From contig CAZNGF010000048.1 of the NCBI GenBank assembly GCA_964572855.1, forward strand, positions 1 through 23,912: a stretch of 23,912 nucleotides of DNA, given 5' to 3'. Below, one piece after another: positions 15,979 through 22,919 of the stretch (within the stretch, counting starts at the first letter, position 1; every line of letters begins with the position of its first letter). Source of the stretch: CAZNGF01 sp964572855. Lineage in GTDB: Bacteria; Bipolaricaulota; Bipolaricaulia; RBG-16-55-9; JAJCYT01. The position numbers and the translations under genes are program-made. The notes under the pieces are model-generated. The model ran no database searches. It saw nothing but the letters and a program-made list of their open reading frames with translations, and had not been told where the DNA came from.

Positions 15979-16012
15979 AATTTAGCGGGCGAATGTGACA
16001 GAACGATGACAG
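15979..16012 (-). promoter_or_regulatory. PHO-box-like promoter of the envelope operon
   Basis: On the minus strand, CTGTCAT-CGTT-CTGTCAC (15995-16012) is a pair of 7-bp direct repeats with 11-bp period. Both repeats fit the E. coli PhoB consensus (CTGTCAT, AWAW, CTGTMAY); only the 4-bp spacer differs. Ten bp downstream is -10 TAAATT (15979-15984), the geometry known for PhoB-activated promoters where the box replaces the -35. Transcription would start near 15972, about 26 nt before the ATG at 15946. An OmpR-family regulator is encoded about 1.7 kb away. Which regulator binds is inferred. Confidence 0.6.
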
Positions 16013-16043
16013 GCCGGTGAGCCTTCGATGAAGCCCTCCGGCG

Positions 16044-16052
16044 TGCTATGCT
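16044..16052 (+). promoter_or_regulatory. Possible extended -10 promoter for the small membrane protein
   Basis: TGC-TATGCT (TGn extended -10, hexamer 16047-16052) lies 32 bp before ATG 16085. The position of the -35 (TTCGAT, 16024-16029) is poorly matched. The divergent PHO-box-like element overlaps the region further upstream. Confidence 0.35.
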
Positions 16053-16084
16053 GGGGCCGCGCGACGCGAGCGAAAGGGGGACGG

Positions 16085-16420
16085 ATGGAACCCGACCTGG
16101 ACGAGGAACTGAGGGCCTGGATCGCCCGCATGCCGCCCGAGGAACGGCGCGCCTACCTGGACCGTCGATACTACCTCACGCTGGCCGAGAACGACTGGCG
16201 CGAGGCCGAGAGCTGGATCTACCTGCGCCTGCTGGTCGTGGGCCTGCTGGCCGGTCTGGCCGGCATGGCCGCCAGCGTGTTCGAGGGGCTGGTCGTGCTG
16301 CTGGCCGGGCTGGGCGCGCTCTACGTCTGGTCGCACCACAAGGAGGAGCGCGTCAAACAGGAGCTGCTGGCCCTGCACAAGGCGACCTTCGACGAGGACG
16401 ATCCTAGCGCGGAAGGCTGA
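16085..16420 (+). CDS. Small membrane protein with two helices, function unknown
   Basis: The 111-residue product has a charged N-terminal segment (EPDLDEELRAWIARMPPEER), probably helical and cytoplasmic. Two closely spaced membrane helices follow (about 45-63 and 66-83) and then a charged C-terminus (HHKEERVKQELLALHK). This hairpin topology with both ends inside is common in small regulatory or scaffold membrane proteins; no family is recognised. The ATG at 16085 is preceded by AAAGGGGG; an upstream in-frame ATG at 16028 lacks a ribosome site. It is divergent from the envelope operon and overlaps the 3' end of the sensor-kinase gene by 17 bp tail-to-tail. A role as an accessory of the sensor kinase is a guess from position. 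Confidence 0.75.
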   Translation: MEPDLDEELRAWIARMPPEERRAYLDRRYYLTLAENDWREAESWIYLRLLVVGLLAGLAGMAASVFEGLVVLLAGLGALYVWSHHKEERVKQELLALHKATFDEDDPSAEG

Positions 16421-17747
16421 CCACGAAGCGCGCGCCGCCGTCCGGGGCACGCTCGGCGCGGATCGCGCCGCCGTGGGCCTGGACCAGGTGTTTGGCGATC
16501 GAAAGGCCCAGCCCCGCGCCGCCCCCGGCCCGCGAGCGGGCTCGGCCCGAGCGCCAGAAGCGCTCGAAGGCGTGTGCCATCTCGTCGTCCGAGAGGCCGG
16601 GGCCGCTGTCCGCGACGCTGATCTCGACCGCTTCTCCATCGAGGGCAAACTCGAGCTCGACCCAGCCGCCCGTCGGGGTGTGCCTGAGCGCGTTGCTGAG
16701 CAGGTTGCCCAGCACCTGGCTCATGCGATCGGGATCCAATTCCTGCGTGAGCGTTTCGTCCGGCAGAGTCGCGCGCAGTTGCACCCCCTTCTCCTCGGCC
16801 ATGGGCGCGTAGGCCTGCAACGCCAAACCGACCAGAGCGCCCACGTCGATGCGCTCGGGGTGCAGGCCAAGCTGGCCGGCCTCGGCCAGCGCGAGCGTGT
16901 GCAGGTCGTCCACCAGGCGGCTCAGCTGGCGGGTGCGCTCCAACAGGGGCGTCACGTTCTCCGCGCTGCGTTCGAGCGCGCCGCTCTGTAGCGCCTCCAG
17001 GTTGGCCTGCAGCGCGGCGATCGGGGTGCGCAGCTCGTGGGCCACGTCGGCCACCATGTCGCGCCGGTTGCGCTCCAGGCGCTCGAGCGCGGCGGTCATC
17101 TCGTTGAAGGAGCGCGCAAGCTCGCCGAACTCATCCGTCGTTTGGACCGTGACGCGCGTGTCGAGCAGCCCCTCGGAAACCGCCCGGTTGGCAGCCCGCA
17201 GTTTGGCCAGCGGGCGAACGATGCGGCGCGCGAACAGCCCCGCCAGCAGCAGCGCCAGCGCCAGCGCCGCCGCCCCGGCCAGCACGATGGCGCGGTTCAT
17301 GGCCTGGGCGAACTGGGCTTCGAGGGGGGGCAGCCGGCGTGCCTCGGCGCGGATGTAGACCCGCCCGACCGTTTCGCCCTCGACGGCGATCTCGATCGAG
17401 TCTTGGATCTCGCCCCGCTTAAGCTGGGTGTCGCGCAAGTCGGGCGCGGAGCTGGCGAGCACGCGCCCCTCGGGGTCGGCCAGCAGGATCGGCTGCCCCC
17501 GGCTCACGCGCGGGTTGTTTGCGGCCCGTTCCAGCAGCGCCTGCACCCCCGTCCAGCCCCCGTTGCGCGCGTAGTACTCGAACAGGAAGCCCGACAGCTC
17601 CTGCGCCTGCACGCGGCGGATCGACTCGTTGAAGCGGTCGAACGCCGCGTTGATCGAGAGGTTCGCTCCCCAGAGCGCCAGGGCCAGACTCACCAGCACG
17701 GCCAGCGACAGGGCCAGCATGAGCTTGCAGCTGAAGGTCCACCTCAT
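16404..17747 (-). CDS. Sensor histidine kinase of a two-component system (HAMP-HisKA-HATPase)
   Basis: The 447-residue membrane kinase has helix 1 (about 8-31), a periplasmic sensor domain (about 32-152), helix 2 (about 153-174), and HAMP (about 172-224). The dimerisation domain has His237 in DVAHELRTPIAALQ. The ATPase domain has the N box (QVLGNLLSNALRHT), G1 (DSGPGL, 381-385 region) and G2 (GAGLGLSIAKH). There is no PAS domain, so the architecture is closer to BaeS-type kinases than to E. coli PhoR. All phosphotransfer residues are present. It overlaps its response-regulator gene by ATGA (17744-17747), so the two are co-translated. The periplasmic domain is not recognised, so the signal is unknown. 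Adjacency to the PHO-box-like promoter suggests the envelope operon as target. Confidence 0.93.
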   Translation of the reverse strand: MRWTFSCKLMLALSLAVLVSLALALWGANLSINAAFDRFNESIRRVQAQELSGFLFEYYARNGGWTGVQALLERAANNPRVSRGQPILLADPEGRVLASSAPDLRDTQLKRGEIQDSIEIAVEGETVGRVYIRAEARRLPPLEAQFAQAMNRAIVLAGAAALALALLLAGLFARRIVRPLAKLRAANRAVSEGLLDTRVTVQTTDEFGELARSFNEMTAALERLERNRRDMVADVAHELRTPIAALQANLEALQSGALERSAENVTPLLERTRQLSRLVDDLHTLALAEAGQLGLHPERIDVGALVGLALQAYAPMAEEKGVQLRATLPDETLTQELDPDRMSQVLGNLLSNALRHTPTGGWVELEFALDGEAVEISVADSGPGLSDDEMAHAFERFWRSGRARSRAGGGAGLGLSIAKHLVQAHGGAIRAERAPDGGARFVVSLPR

Positions 17748-18433
17748 GCGTCCTCCGGGGCGACCAGCTTGTAGCCGAGCCCGTAGACCGTGCGCAGGTA
17801 GCGCGGATGCGCGGGATCGGCCTCGATCTTGCGCCGCAAGCGCTTGACCGCCGTGTCCACGGCGCGGGCCGTGCGGGCGGCGGCCGAACCGCGCACCGCC
17901 TCCAGCAACTGGTGCCGGCTCAGCACGCGGCCGCGGCCCCGCGCCAGCGCCAGCAGGAGCTGGAATTCGGTCGGGGTGAGCTCGATCGGGACGCCGGCCT
18001 GCGTGACCTCGTGGCGCCCGGCGTCGACGAGCAGCGCACCCACCCTGATGCGTTCGCCGCCCTCCCGCTCCTTACTGCGGCGCAGCAGCGCGCGCACGCG
18101 GGCCAGCAGCTCCTTGGTGCCAAACGGCTTCACCAGGTAGTCGTCCGCGCCCGCGTCCAGGCCCAGCACGCGGTCGTCCTCGGCCACGCGCGCCGTGAGC
18201 ATGAGCACGGGCACCTCGCTCTCCCCCGCGCGCAGCTCGCGCAGCACCTCGAGCCCGCTGCGCCCCGGCAACATCCAGTCGAGCACGAGCAGGTCGGGGC
18301 GCTCCGTGCGGAACAGCGCGAGCGCCTGCCCCCCGTCGGCGGCCCAGTGGACCGTATAGCGCTCCCGATTCAGCGTGGCATACAGCGCCTTGGCCAGCAG
18401 CGCGTCGTCCTCGACCAGCAGGATGCGGGTCAT
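17744..18433 (-). CDS. OmpR/PhoB-family response regulator
   Basis: The 229-residue regulator has a receiver domain (1-118) with acidic pair Asp9/Asp10, phosphoacceptor Asp52 (LVLDWMLPG), Thr80 and Lys102 (LVKPFG), all conserved. A winged-helix DNA-binding domain (about 128-224) has the OmpR/PhoB recognition-helix block RAVDTAVKRLRRKIE and the ending YLRTVYGLGYKL. Such regulators bind tandem direct repeats with 11-bp period, as seen at 15995-16012. The ATG at 18433 follows no ribosome site; a TACCCT hexamer ends 6 nt before it, suggesting a leaderless transcript. The longer frame upstream is shadow coding of the divergent dehydrogenase. It is translated together with the downstream kinase through an ATGA overlap. 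Confidence 0.93.
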   Translation of the reverse strand: MTRILLVEDDALLAKALYATLNRERYTVHWAADGGQALALFRTERPDLLVLDWMLPGRSGLEVLRELRAGESEVPVLMLTARVAEDDRVLGLDAGADDYLVKPFGTKELLARVRALLRRSKEREGGERIRVGALLVDAGRHEVTQAGVPIELTPTEFQLLLALARGRGRVLSRHQLLEAVRGSAAARTARAVDTAVKRLRRKIEADPAHPRYLRTVYGLGYKLVAPEDA

Positions 18434-18439
18434 GCGATG

Positions 18440-18445
18440 AGGGTA
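18440..18445 (-). promoter_or_regulatory. Possible leaderless -10 of the two-component operon
   Basis: On the minus strand TACCCT (TAnnnT form) lies 6 nt before ATG 18433, where no Shine-Dalgarno sequence is visible. There is no recognisable -35, so the call rests on spacing alone. Confidence 0.3.
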
Positions 18446-18474
18446 CAGCGAAACGGGAGAAGGGAGTAGTCGCG

Positions 18475-18503
18475 TTGACACCGCGCGCGATTTGGGAAAC
18501 ACT
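18475..18503 (+). promoter_or_regulatory. Promoter for the dehydrogenase gene
   Basis: A consensus -35 TTGACA (18475-18480), 17-bp spacer and -10 AACACT (18498-18503) precede a leader of about 35 nt. The leader includes a weak inverted repeat (ACACT near 18500, AGTGT near 18525) and ribosome site GAGGAGG (18534-18540). Confidence 0.5.
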
Positions 18504-18544
18504 CTTGACCATGCACGTAAGAAAGTGTGTCTTGAGGAGGCTAT

Positions 18545-19336
18545 ATGGATCTCGACTTGCAGGACAAGGTCGTGGCCGTGGCGGCGGCCAGCCAGGGGCT
18601 CGGGCGCGCGATCGCGCACAGACTGGCTCAGGAAGGCGCGCGCGTGGCGATCTGCGGGCGGGACGAGGGGGCGCTCAAGGGGGCGGCGCAGGCCATCCAC
18701 GCAGACACCGGCGCCAAGGTGCTGGCCATCCGGGCCGACCTCACCCAGGCCGATCAGGTTCAGCAGTTCGTGGACGAGGCGGCCGCGCGTTTCGACGGGC
18801 TCGACGCGCTGGTGACCAACGCGGGCGGGCCGCCGGCGGGGAACTTCCTCGACTTCGACGACCGCGCCTGGGGGCAGGCGTTCCAGCTCGTGCTCATGAG
18901 CGTCGTGCGCCTGATCCGTGCGGCCATCCCGCATTTGAAGGCGCGCGGCGGCGGGCGGATCGTGAACGTGACCTCGGTCTCGGTCAAGCAGCCCATCGAC
19001 GACCTCATCCTGTCGAACACGCTGCGCACGGGCGTGCTCGGGCTCTCGAAGAGCCTCTCCAACGAGCTGGGGCCCGACGGGATCACGGTCAACTGCGTCT
19101 GCCCCGGTTACACCGAAACCGGGCGGCTCGGGGAGCTGTTCGCACGGCGCGGGGAAGCGACGGGCCTGAGCGCCGACGAGGTCGGGGCGCGATTGGCGCA
19201 GAGCGTCCCGCTGCGCCGCCTGGGCCAGCCCGAGGAGCTGGCCGACCTGGTCGCGCTGCTGTGCTCGGCGCGGGCGGGCTACCTCACGGGCGCGGCGATC
19301 CAGCTGGACGGCGGGACGGTCCAGGGGTACTACTGA
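18545..19336 (+). CDS. Short-chain dehydrogenase/reductase-like protein with atypical active site
   Basis: The 263-residue product has the SDR fold: a nucleotide-binding start, NAGG (92-95), NVTSVS (141-146), PGYTETGR (187-194) and a C-terminal LTGAAIQLDGG. Two features are unusual. The TGxxxGxG motif reads AAASQGLG (13-20), so the first Gly is Ala. The catalytic YxxxK is replaced by Ser157...Arg161 (LSNTLRTG). Ser144 and Asn-type positions remain. These deviations match an SDR subgroup described as FabG-like but without the perfect tetrad (BKR_like_SDR_like). It may therefore be a reductase with altered chemistry or a non-catalytic binder. The ATG at 18545 follows GAGGAGG. The next gene starts 1 nt after its stop, so they are co-transcribed. 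Confidence 0.88.
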   Translation: MDLDLQDKVVAVAAASQGLGRAIAHRLAQEGARVAICGRDEGALKGAAQAIHADTGAKVLAIRADLTQADQVQQFVDEAAARFDGLDALVTNAGGPPAGNFLDFDDRAWGQAFQLVLMSVVRLIRAAIPHLKARGGGRIVNVTSVSVKQPIDDLILSNTLRTGVLGLSKSLSNELGPDGITVNCVCPGYTETGRLGELFARRGEATGLSADEVGARLAQSVPLRRLGQPEELADLVALLCSARAGYLTGAAIQLDGGTVQGYY

Positions 19337-19337
19337 G

Positions 19338-20162
19338 GTGAGCGCGCCCACACGCTTCTGGCTCGGCGCCGCGGGCGCCGTGACCGCCTACCTCGCGTTC
19401 ACCTACGCGCACGCCTGGGGGACGTGGATGGCGCTGGTCGGCTCGTTGCTGATCGTGCTGCTCGTGCGCGCGGCCTGCCCGGGGAGCTGGCGCGACTGGC
19501 TGGGGCTACGCCTGAGCCGCAAGGCGGCCGCGGTCACGGGGCTCCTACTCGCCCTGTGCCTGATGGGTTCGTGGGCGCTCATCGCACGGGTCGCAGCGGC
19601 GTCGGGGCTCGAGTTCATCCCGTATGCCAGCCGGCCGCAGCTGATCCCCTACTACCTCCACACGCTGGGCCAGACCTTGAACGAGGAGTTGGTGCTGGGC
19701 GCGCTGCTGCTGTTCGCGCTGCGGCGCTTCCTGCGCCTGCCGCCGCTCTGGATCGCCGTGGGCGCCGGCGCGCTCTTTTCGCTGCTGCACCTGGCGTTCT
19801 ACGGCGGCTTCCTTCAATGGATCGGCCACGCCAACGGCGGCGCGCTCTCGGGCGCCGCGCTGCTGTCGCTGGCGGCCGTCGGCGTGGCGCGCAACGCGCT
19901 CATCCTGGGGGCGGGGCACGTCGGCTACGCCTGGGCGCTGCACCTGGGCTGGAACGCCGTGTTCCTGGGCGGGACGTTCGTGCGCTCGGCCGAGCAGGCA
20001 CCGTTCAGCGAACCCGATCGCTTCAACACCTTTTTAGGCGCGCCGGCGGCGCTGGCGGCCTCGCTGCTGCTGGCCACGGGCGTCCTGCTGTGGTATGGGC
20101 GCAAAGCGCGCGCCCGGCCCCGGTTGACACCCGCCGCCGAAACGCCAACAATGGCGCGATGA
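19338..20162 (+). CDS. CPBP-like polytopic membrane protein (possible intramembrane protease relative)
   Basis: The 274-residue membrane protein has about seven hydrophobic segments. It carries the landmarks of the CPBP/Abi (Rce1-like) family: Glu116-Glu117 (TLNEELVLGA), FSLLH (147-151) and HLGWN (202-206). The Arg of the usual EExxxR motif is absent (Gly121), so proteolytic activity is uncertain. The start is GTG at 19338, 1 nt after the previous stop, with AGGGG upstream at long spacing. Its TGA overlaps the ATG of the histidine phosphatase gene (ATGA, 20159-20162). CPBP proteins process prenylated or peptide substrates in some systems and protect bacteriocin producers in others. No bacteriocin gene is visible here. 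Confidence 0.75.
   Translation: MSAPTRFWLGAAGAVTAYLAFTYAHAWGTWMALVGSLLIVLLVRAACPGSWRDWLGLRLSRKAAAVTGLLLALCLMGSWALIARVAAASGLEFIPYASRPQLIPYYLHTLGQTLNEELVLGALLLFALRRFLRLPPLWIAVGAGALFSLLHLAFYGGFLQWIGHANGGALSGAALLSLAAVGVARNALILGAGHVGYAWALHLGWNAVFLGGTFVRSAEQAPFSEPDRFNTFLGAPAALAASLLLATGVLLWYGRKARARPRLTPAAETPTMAR
20124..20152 (+). promoter_or_regulatory. Internal promoter giving a possible leaderless histidine-phosphatase mRNA
   Basis: TTGACA (20124-20129), 17-bp spacer and AACAAT (20147-20152) lie inside the 3' end of the CPBP-like gene. The -10 ends 6 nt before ATG 20159, so the transcript would start at or next to the start codon. No ribosome site precedes this ATG. Confidence 0.5.
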
Positions 20163-20791
20163 CCCGGTTCACCTACGTGCGCCACGGGCAAACCGCCTGG
20201 AACGCCGAGACCCGCATTATGGGCCAGCGGGACGTGCCGCTCACCGAGCTCGGATGCCGGCAGGCCGAGGCGGCCGCCGCAGCCCTGAAAGGCGAACCGT
20301 TCGATCGCCTCTACGCCAGCGACCTGAGCCGCGCGCGCGAGACCGCCGAGGCGGTCAACCGCCATCACGGTCTCAAAATCGAGATCGAGCCGCGCCTGCG
20401 CGAGCGATCCTTCGGCGCCCTGGAGGGGCTCACCCCGGATGAGATCCGCCAGCAGTATCCCGAGCACGTGACGGCCTACGAGCGCGACACGCTCCGCTAC
20501 CGCGCGCCCGGGGCCGAGAGCCGGCTCGACTTCCTCTCGAGGGTGGGCCCGCTGTTCGACGAGTTGGCAAACAGGCAACCGGAGGCGCGCGTGCTGGTCG
20601 TCGCCCACGGCGGCGTGCTGCGCGCCTGGCTCAGCTGGATCGTCTCGCGCGAGATGGGCCTGAAAGAACCCCGCTTCGCGCACGCGTTCGCGGCCGGCAA
20701 CTGCTCGATCTCGCGCCTGCGCCACGAAGGCGGCGCCTGGGAGGTCGAATCGCTCAACGCGACGGGCCACCTGAGCGGGTTGAACGAGTGA
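20159..20791 (+). CDS. Histidine phosphatase family protein (phosphoglycerate-mutase-like)
   Basis: The 210-residue cytoplasmic enzyme belongs to the branch-1 histidine phosphatase superfamily. YVRHGQTAWN (6-15) holds the phospho-acceptor His9 with Arg8. YASDLSRARET (52-62) supplies the second Arg (58), RERSFGALEG (81-90) the acid/base Glu82, and VVAHGGVLRAW the second catalytic His150. The overall layout and size fit GpmB/CobC-type phosphatases acting on small phosphorylated metabolites; the substrate cannot be assigned. Start ATG 20159 overlaps the previous stop and lacks a Shine-Dalgarno sequence, so translation depends on coupling or on a leaderless mRNA. The stop overlaps the open frame of the next gene, whose better start is 12 nt further. 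Confidence 0.92.
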   Translation: MTRFTYVRHGQTAWNAETRIMGQRDVPLTELGCRQAEAAAAALKGEPFDRLYASDLSRARETAEAVNRHHGLKIEIEPRLRERSFGALEGLTPDEIRQQYPEHVTAYERDTLRYRAPGAESRLDFLSRVGPLFDELANRQPEARVLVVAHGGVLRAWLSWIVSREMGLKEPRFAHAFAAGNCSISRLRHEGGAWEVESLNATGHLSGLNE

Positions 20792-20797
20792 AAGGAG
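20791..20797 (+). promoter_or_regulatory. Ribosome-binding site fixing a TTG start for the M20 peptidase
   Basis: AAAGGAG is followed by 5 nt and TTG 20803. The alternative in-frame GTG at 20788 lies before this site and overlaps the previous stop, so it has no ribosome site of its own. Confidence 0.65.
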
Positions 20798-20802
20798 CCG
20801 CG

Positions 20803-22149
20803 TTGCAAGCCATCTACGACCACATCGACGCGAACCAAGAGCGCTACATCGCACGCCTGCAGGCTTACTGCCGCCAGCCCAGCGTGGCCGCGCAGAATTT
20901 GGGGATGAAGGAAGCGGCCGAGCACGTCGTCGGGCTGCTCGAAGCGCAGGGGGCGCACGTGCAGGTTTTGCCGACCTCGGGGCACCCGGTGGTCTACGGC
21001 GAGATCGACGTCGGCGCGGCGCGCACGCTGAGCTTCTACGACCACTACGACGTGCAGCCGCCCGAGCCGCTCGCGCTGTGGGACTCCGACCCCTGGGGCG
21101 CCGAGGTCCGCGACGGGCGCCTCTACGCCCGCGGCGCCGCCGACAACAAGGGCGACCTGGCCGCGCGCCTCTGCGCGCTGGAGTCGTACAAGGCGGTCCG
21201 CGGCGCGCCGCCCTGCAACGTCAAGTTCATCGTCGAGGGCGAGGAGGAGATCGGCAGCCCGCACCTGGGCGAGTTCGCCGACGCGCACGCCGAGTTGATC
21301 CACGCCGACGCCTGCGTCTGGGAGTTCGGTTCCAAGGACTTGAAGGATCGGCCGATCATCTCGCTGGGCCTCAAGGGCATCTGCTACGTCGAGCTGAGCG
21401 TGAGCGTGGCGGAGACGGACCTGCACTCCTCCTGGGCCGCCGTGGTCCCCAACGCGGCCTGGCGCTTGATCTGGGCGCTGGCCACGCTCAAGGGCGCCGA
21501 CGAGCGCGTGTTGATTGACGGGTTCTACGACGAGGTCGCCTCCCCCACCGAGGCCGACTTGGAGGCGCTGCGGGCGCTGGACTTCGACGCGGACGGTTAC
21601 CGGGAACGATTCGGGATCGAGGGGTATCTGAACGCGCTGAGCGGGCCGGCCCTGCTGAAGAAACTCTACTTCGAGCCCACCTGCACGGTCTGCGGCTTCG
21701 AGAGCGGCTACACGGGCGCGGGGGCGAAGACGGTTTCGCCCAGGGAAGCGCGCGCCAAGCTCGACCTCCGCATGGTGCCGGAGCAGGACCCGGCGCGGGT
21801 CGTCTCGCTGCTCAAGAAACACCTATTCGAACGCGGCTTCGGCGACGTTTCGGTCCGCCTGCTGGCGGGCGAGCGCGCCGGGCGCACGCCGCCGGAGCAC
21901 CCGTTCGGGCGGCTCGTGGTCGAGACCGCGGGCGAGATCTATGGGACGGACCCGGTCGTCCACCCGCTCTCGCCGGGCTCGGGCCCGATGCACACGCTCT
22001 GCCAGCGCTTTGGGATTCCGGCCGCCTCCACCGGAATCAGCTACTCGGGCTCCAACGGCCACGCGCCCAACGAGCACATCCGCCTAAAAGATTTCGCGCA
22101 AGGGACCAAACACATCGCGCTCGTCCTGGACCGGTTCGCAAAGGGGTGA
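20803..22149 (+). CDS. M20-family dipeptidase (carnosinase/CNDP-like metallopeptidase)
   Basis: The 448-residue di-zinc peptidase opens MQAIYDHIDANQERYIARLQ, usual for this group. Metal and catalytic residues are His81 and Asp83 (YDHYDVQPPEP), Asp114 (ARGAADNKGD), Glu148/Glu149 (EGEEEIGS) and His425 (HAPNEHI). Glu174 (CVWEFG) stands where many relatives have Asp. The DLHSSWAAVVPN block marks the start of the dimerisation domain. It removes residues from short peptides in the cytoplasm, complementing the peptide importer encoded further left. The TTG start at 20803 is preferred for its AAAGGAG; GTG 20788 would add five residues. Length and motifs are complete. Confidence 0.93.
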   Translation: MQAIYDHIDANQERYIARLQAYCRQPSVAAQNLGMKEAAEHVVGLLEAQGAHVQVLPTSGHPVVYGEIDVGAARTLSFYDHYDVQPPEPLALWDSDPWGAEVRDGRLYARGAADNKGDLAARLCALESYKAVRGAPPCNVKFIVEGEEEIGSPHLGEFADAHAELIHADACVWEFGSKDLKDRPIISLGLKGICYVELSVSVAETDLHSSWAAVVPNAAWRLIWALATLKGADERVLIDGFYDEVASPTEADLEALRALDFDADGYRERFGIEGYLNALSGPALLKKLYFEPTCTVCGFESGYTGAGAKTVSPREARAKLDLRMVPEQDPARVVSLLKKHLFERGFGDVSVRLLAGERAGRTPPEHPFGRLVVETAGEIYGTDPVVHPLSPGSGPMHTLCQRFGIPAASTGISYSGSNGHAPNEHIRLKDFAQGTKHIALVLDRFAKG

Positions 22150-22160
22150 ACCGCCTGACG

Positions 22161-22190
22161 TTGATGCGCTCGCCCCGTTTGGCTTAAGAT
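22161..22190 (+). promoter_or_regulatory. Promoter for the PF06684 gene
   Basis: TTGATG (22161-22166), an 18-bp spacer and TAAGAT (22185-22190) predict a start near 22197, leaving a leader of about 43 nt that contains the ribosome site. Confidence 0.45.
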
Positions 22191-22227
22191 GTGCGGATCG
22201 CGCTGTCCGGTTCAGAAAAACGTTTCA

Positions 22228-22234
22228 GAGGAGG
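22228..22234 (+). promoter_or_regulatory. Ribosome-binding site fixing a TTG start at 22240
   Basis: GAGGAGG lies 5 nt before TTG 22240. An in-frame ATG at 22189 overlaps the predicted -10 box and has no ribosome site. Confidence 0.65.
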
Positions 22235-22239
22235 CTGTT

Positions 22240-22788
22240 TTGGTTGAGCTGACGTTGCGAAAATTGTTCGTTCAGGTCGAGGAGACGCATCGGCTTTACG
22301 ATCGCGCGGTCGACCCGCCCGCGCGCAAGGCCGTGGCCGCCGCGGTGATCCACAACCCGCTGGCGGGCGAGTTCGTGGAGGACCTGACGCCGCTGGTCGA
22401 GCTGGGGGCCGAGCTGGGCGGCCTGCTGGCAAAGCGGGCGGTGGCGGCGCTGGGTGTGGCGCCGGGGGCGATCACGAGCTACGGCAAGGGCGCGGTCGTC
22501 GGGCTGGACGGCGAGGTCGAGCACGCCGCCGCGCTGCTGCACCCGCGCTTCGGCAAACCGTTCCGCGCCGCGGTCGAGAAGGGCGACGACATCATCCCTT
22601 CGACCAAGGTCGTGGGCCCCGCCGGCACGGCGCTGGCCATGCCGCTCACGCACAAGGACAACATCTGGAGTTTCGCGCACATGGACGCGGCCGAGGTGCG
22701 TCTCCCGGACGCGCCCGCCCCGGACGAGATCGTGGTGGCCGTGGTGGTCTCCGACGGCGGGCGGCCGTTGGCAAGGGTTACGAACTGA
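22240..22788 (+). CDS. Amino acid synthesis family protein (PF06684/DUF1185)
   Basis: The 182-residue product matches this family along its whole length: VEETHRLYDRAVDPPARKAV, AAVIHNPLAGEFVEDL, the ITSYGKGAVVGLDGEVEHAA block, HPRFGKPFRAA, and the ending DEIVVAVVVSDGGRP. The family is named for a proposed link to amino-acid biosynthesis, but members often lie in degradation clusters and the biochemistry is unsettled. The start TTG 22240 is chosen from the ribosome site. It has its own promoter after a 90-bp gap, so it is separate from the peptidase gene. A dispersed repeat follows its stop. Confidence 0.85.
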   Translation: MVELTLRKLFVQVEETHRLYDRAVDPPARKAVAAAVIHNPLAGEFVEDLTPLVELGAELGGLLAKRAVAALGVAPGAITSYGKGAVVGLDGEVEHAAALLHPRFGKPFRAAVEKGDDIIPSTKVVGPAGTALAMPLTHKDNIWSFAHMDAAEVRLPDAPAPDEIVVAVVVSDGGRPLARVTN

Positions 22789-22809
22789 AAGCAAATGCCG
22801 TTTAACACG

Positions 22810-22880
22810 GTCATTCTGAGCGAAGCGAAGAATCCCCTTCACCTGCGGGAGATCCTTGGGCCTCACGGCCTCAGGATGAC
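22810..22880. repeat. 71-bp dispersed repeat with 11-bp inverted ends
   Basis: The element begins GTCATTCTGAG and ends CTCAGGATGAC, inverted repeats with one mismatch. The interior contains CGAAGCGAAGAATC. The same sequence type (translating as SEAKN in one frame) is a common MITE-like repeat in many bacterial genomes. It fills most of the gap between the PF06684 and EthD genes. Confidence 0.7.
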
Positions 22881-22919
22881 GCCTGCAAGTGGGCAGGTCT
22901 TGACTACGAAAGGAGCACG

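Noticed and set aside
17744..19351. A 535-residue version of the response regulator
   Set aside because: The extra N-terminal 306 residues read antisense through the dehydrogenase gene; the regulator begins MTRILLVEDD at 18433.
20788..20802. GTG start five codons upstream for the M20 peptidase
   Set aside because: It overlaps the previous stop and lies before the ribosome site; TTG 20803 has AAAGGAG at proper spacing.
22189..22239. ATG start 17 codons upstream for the PF06684 protein
   Set aside because: It falls in the predicted -10 box, lacks a ribosome site, and the extra residues do not fit the family N-terminus.
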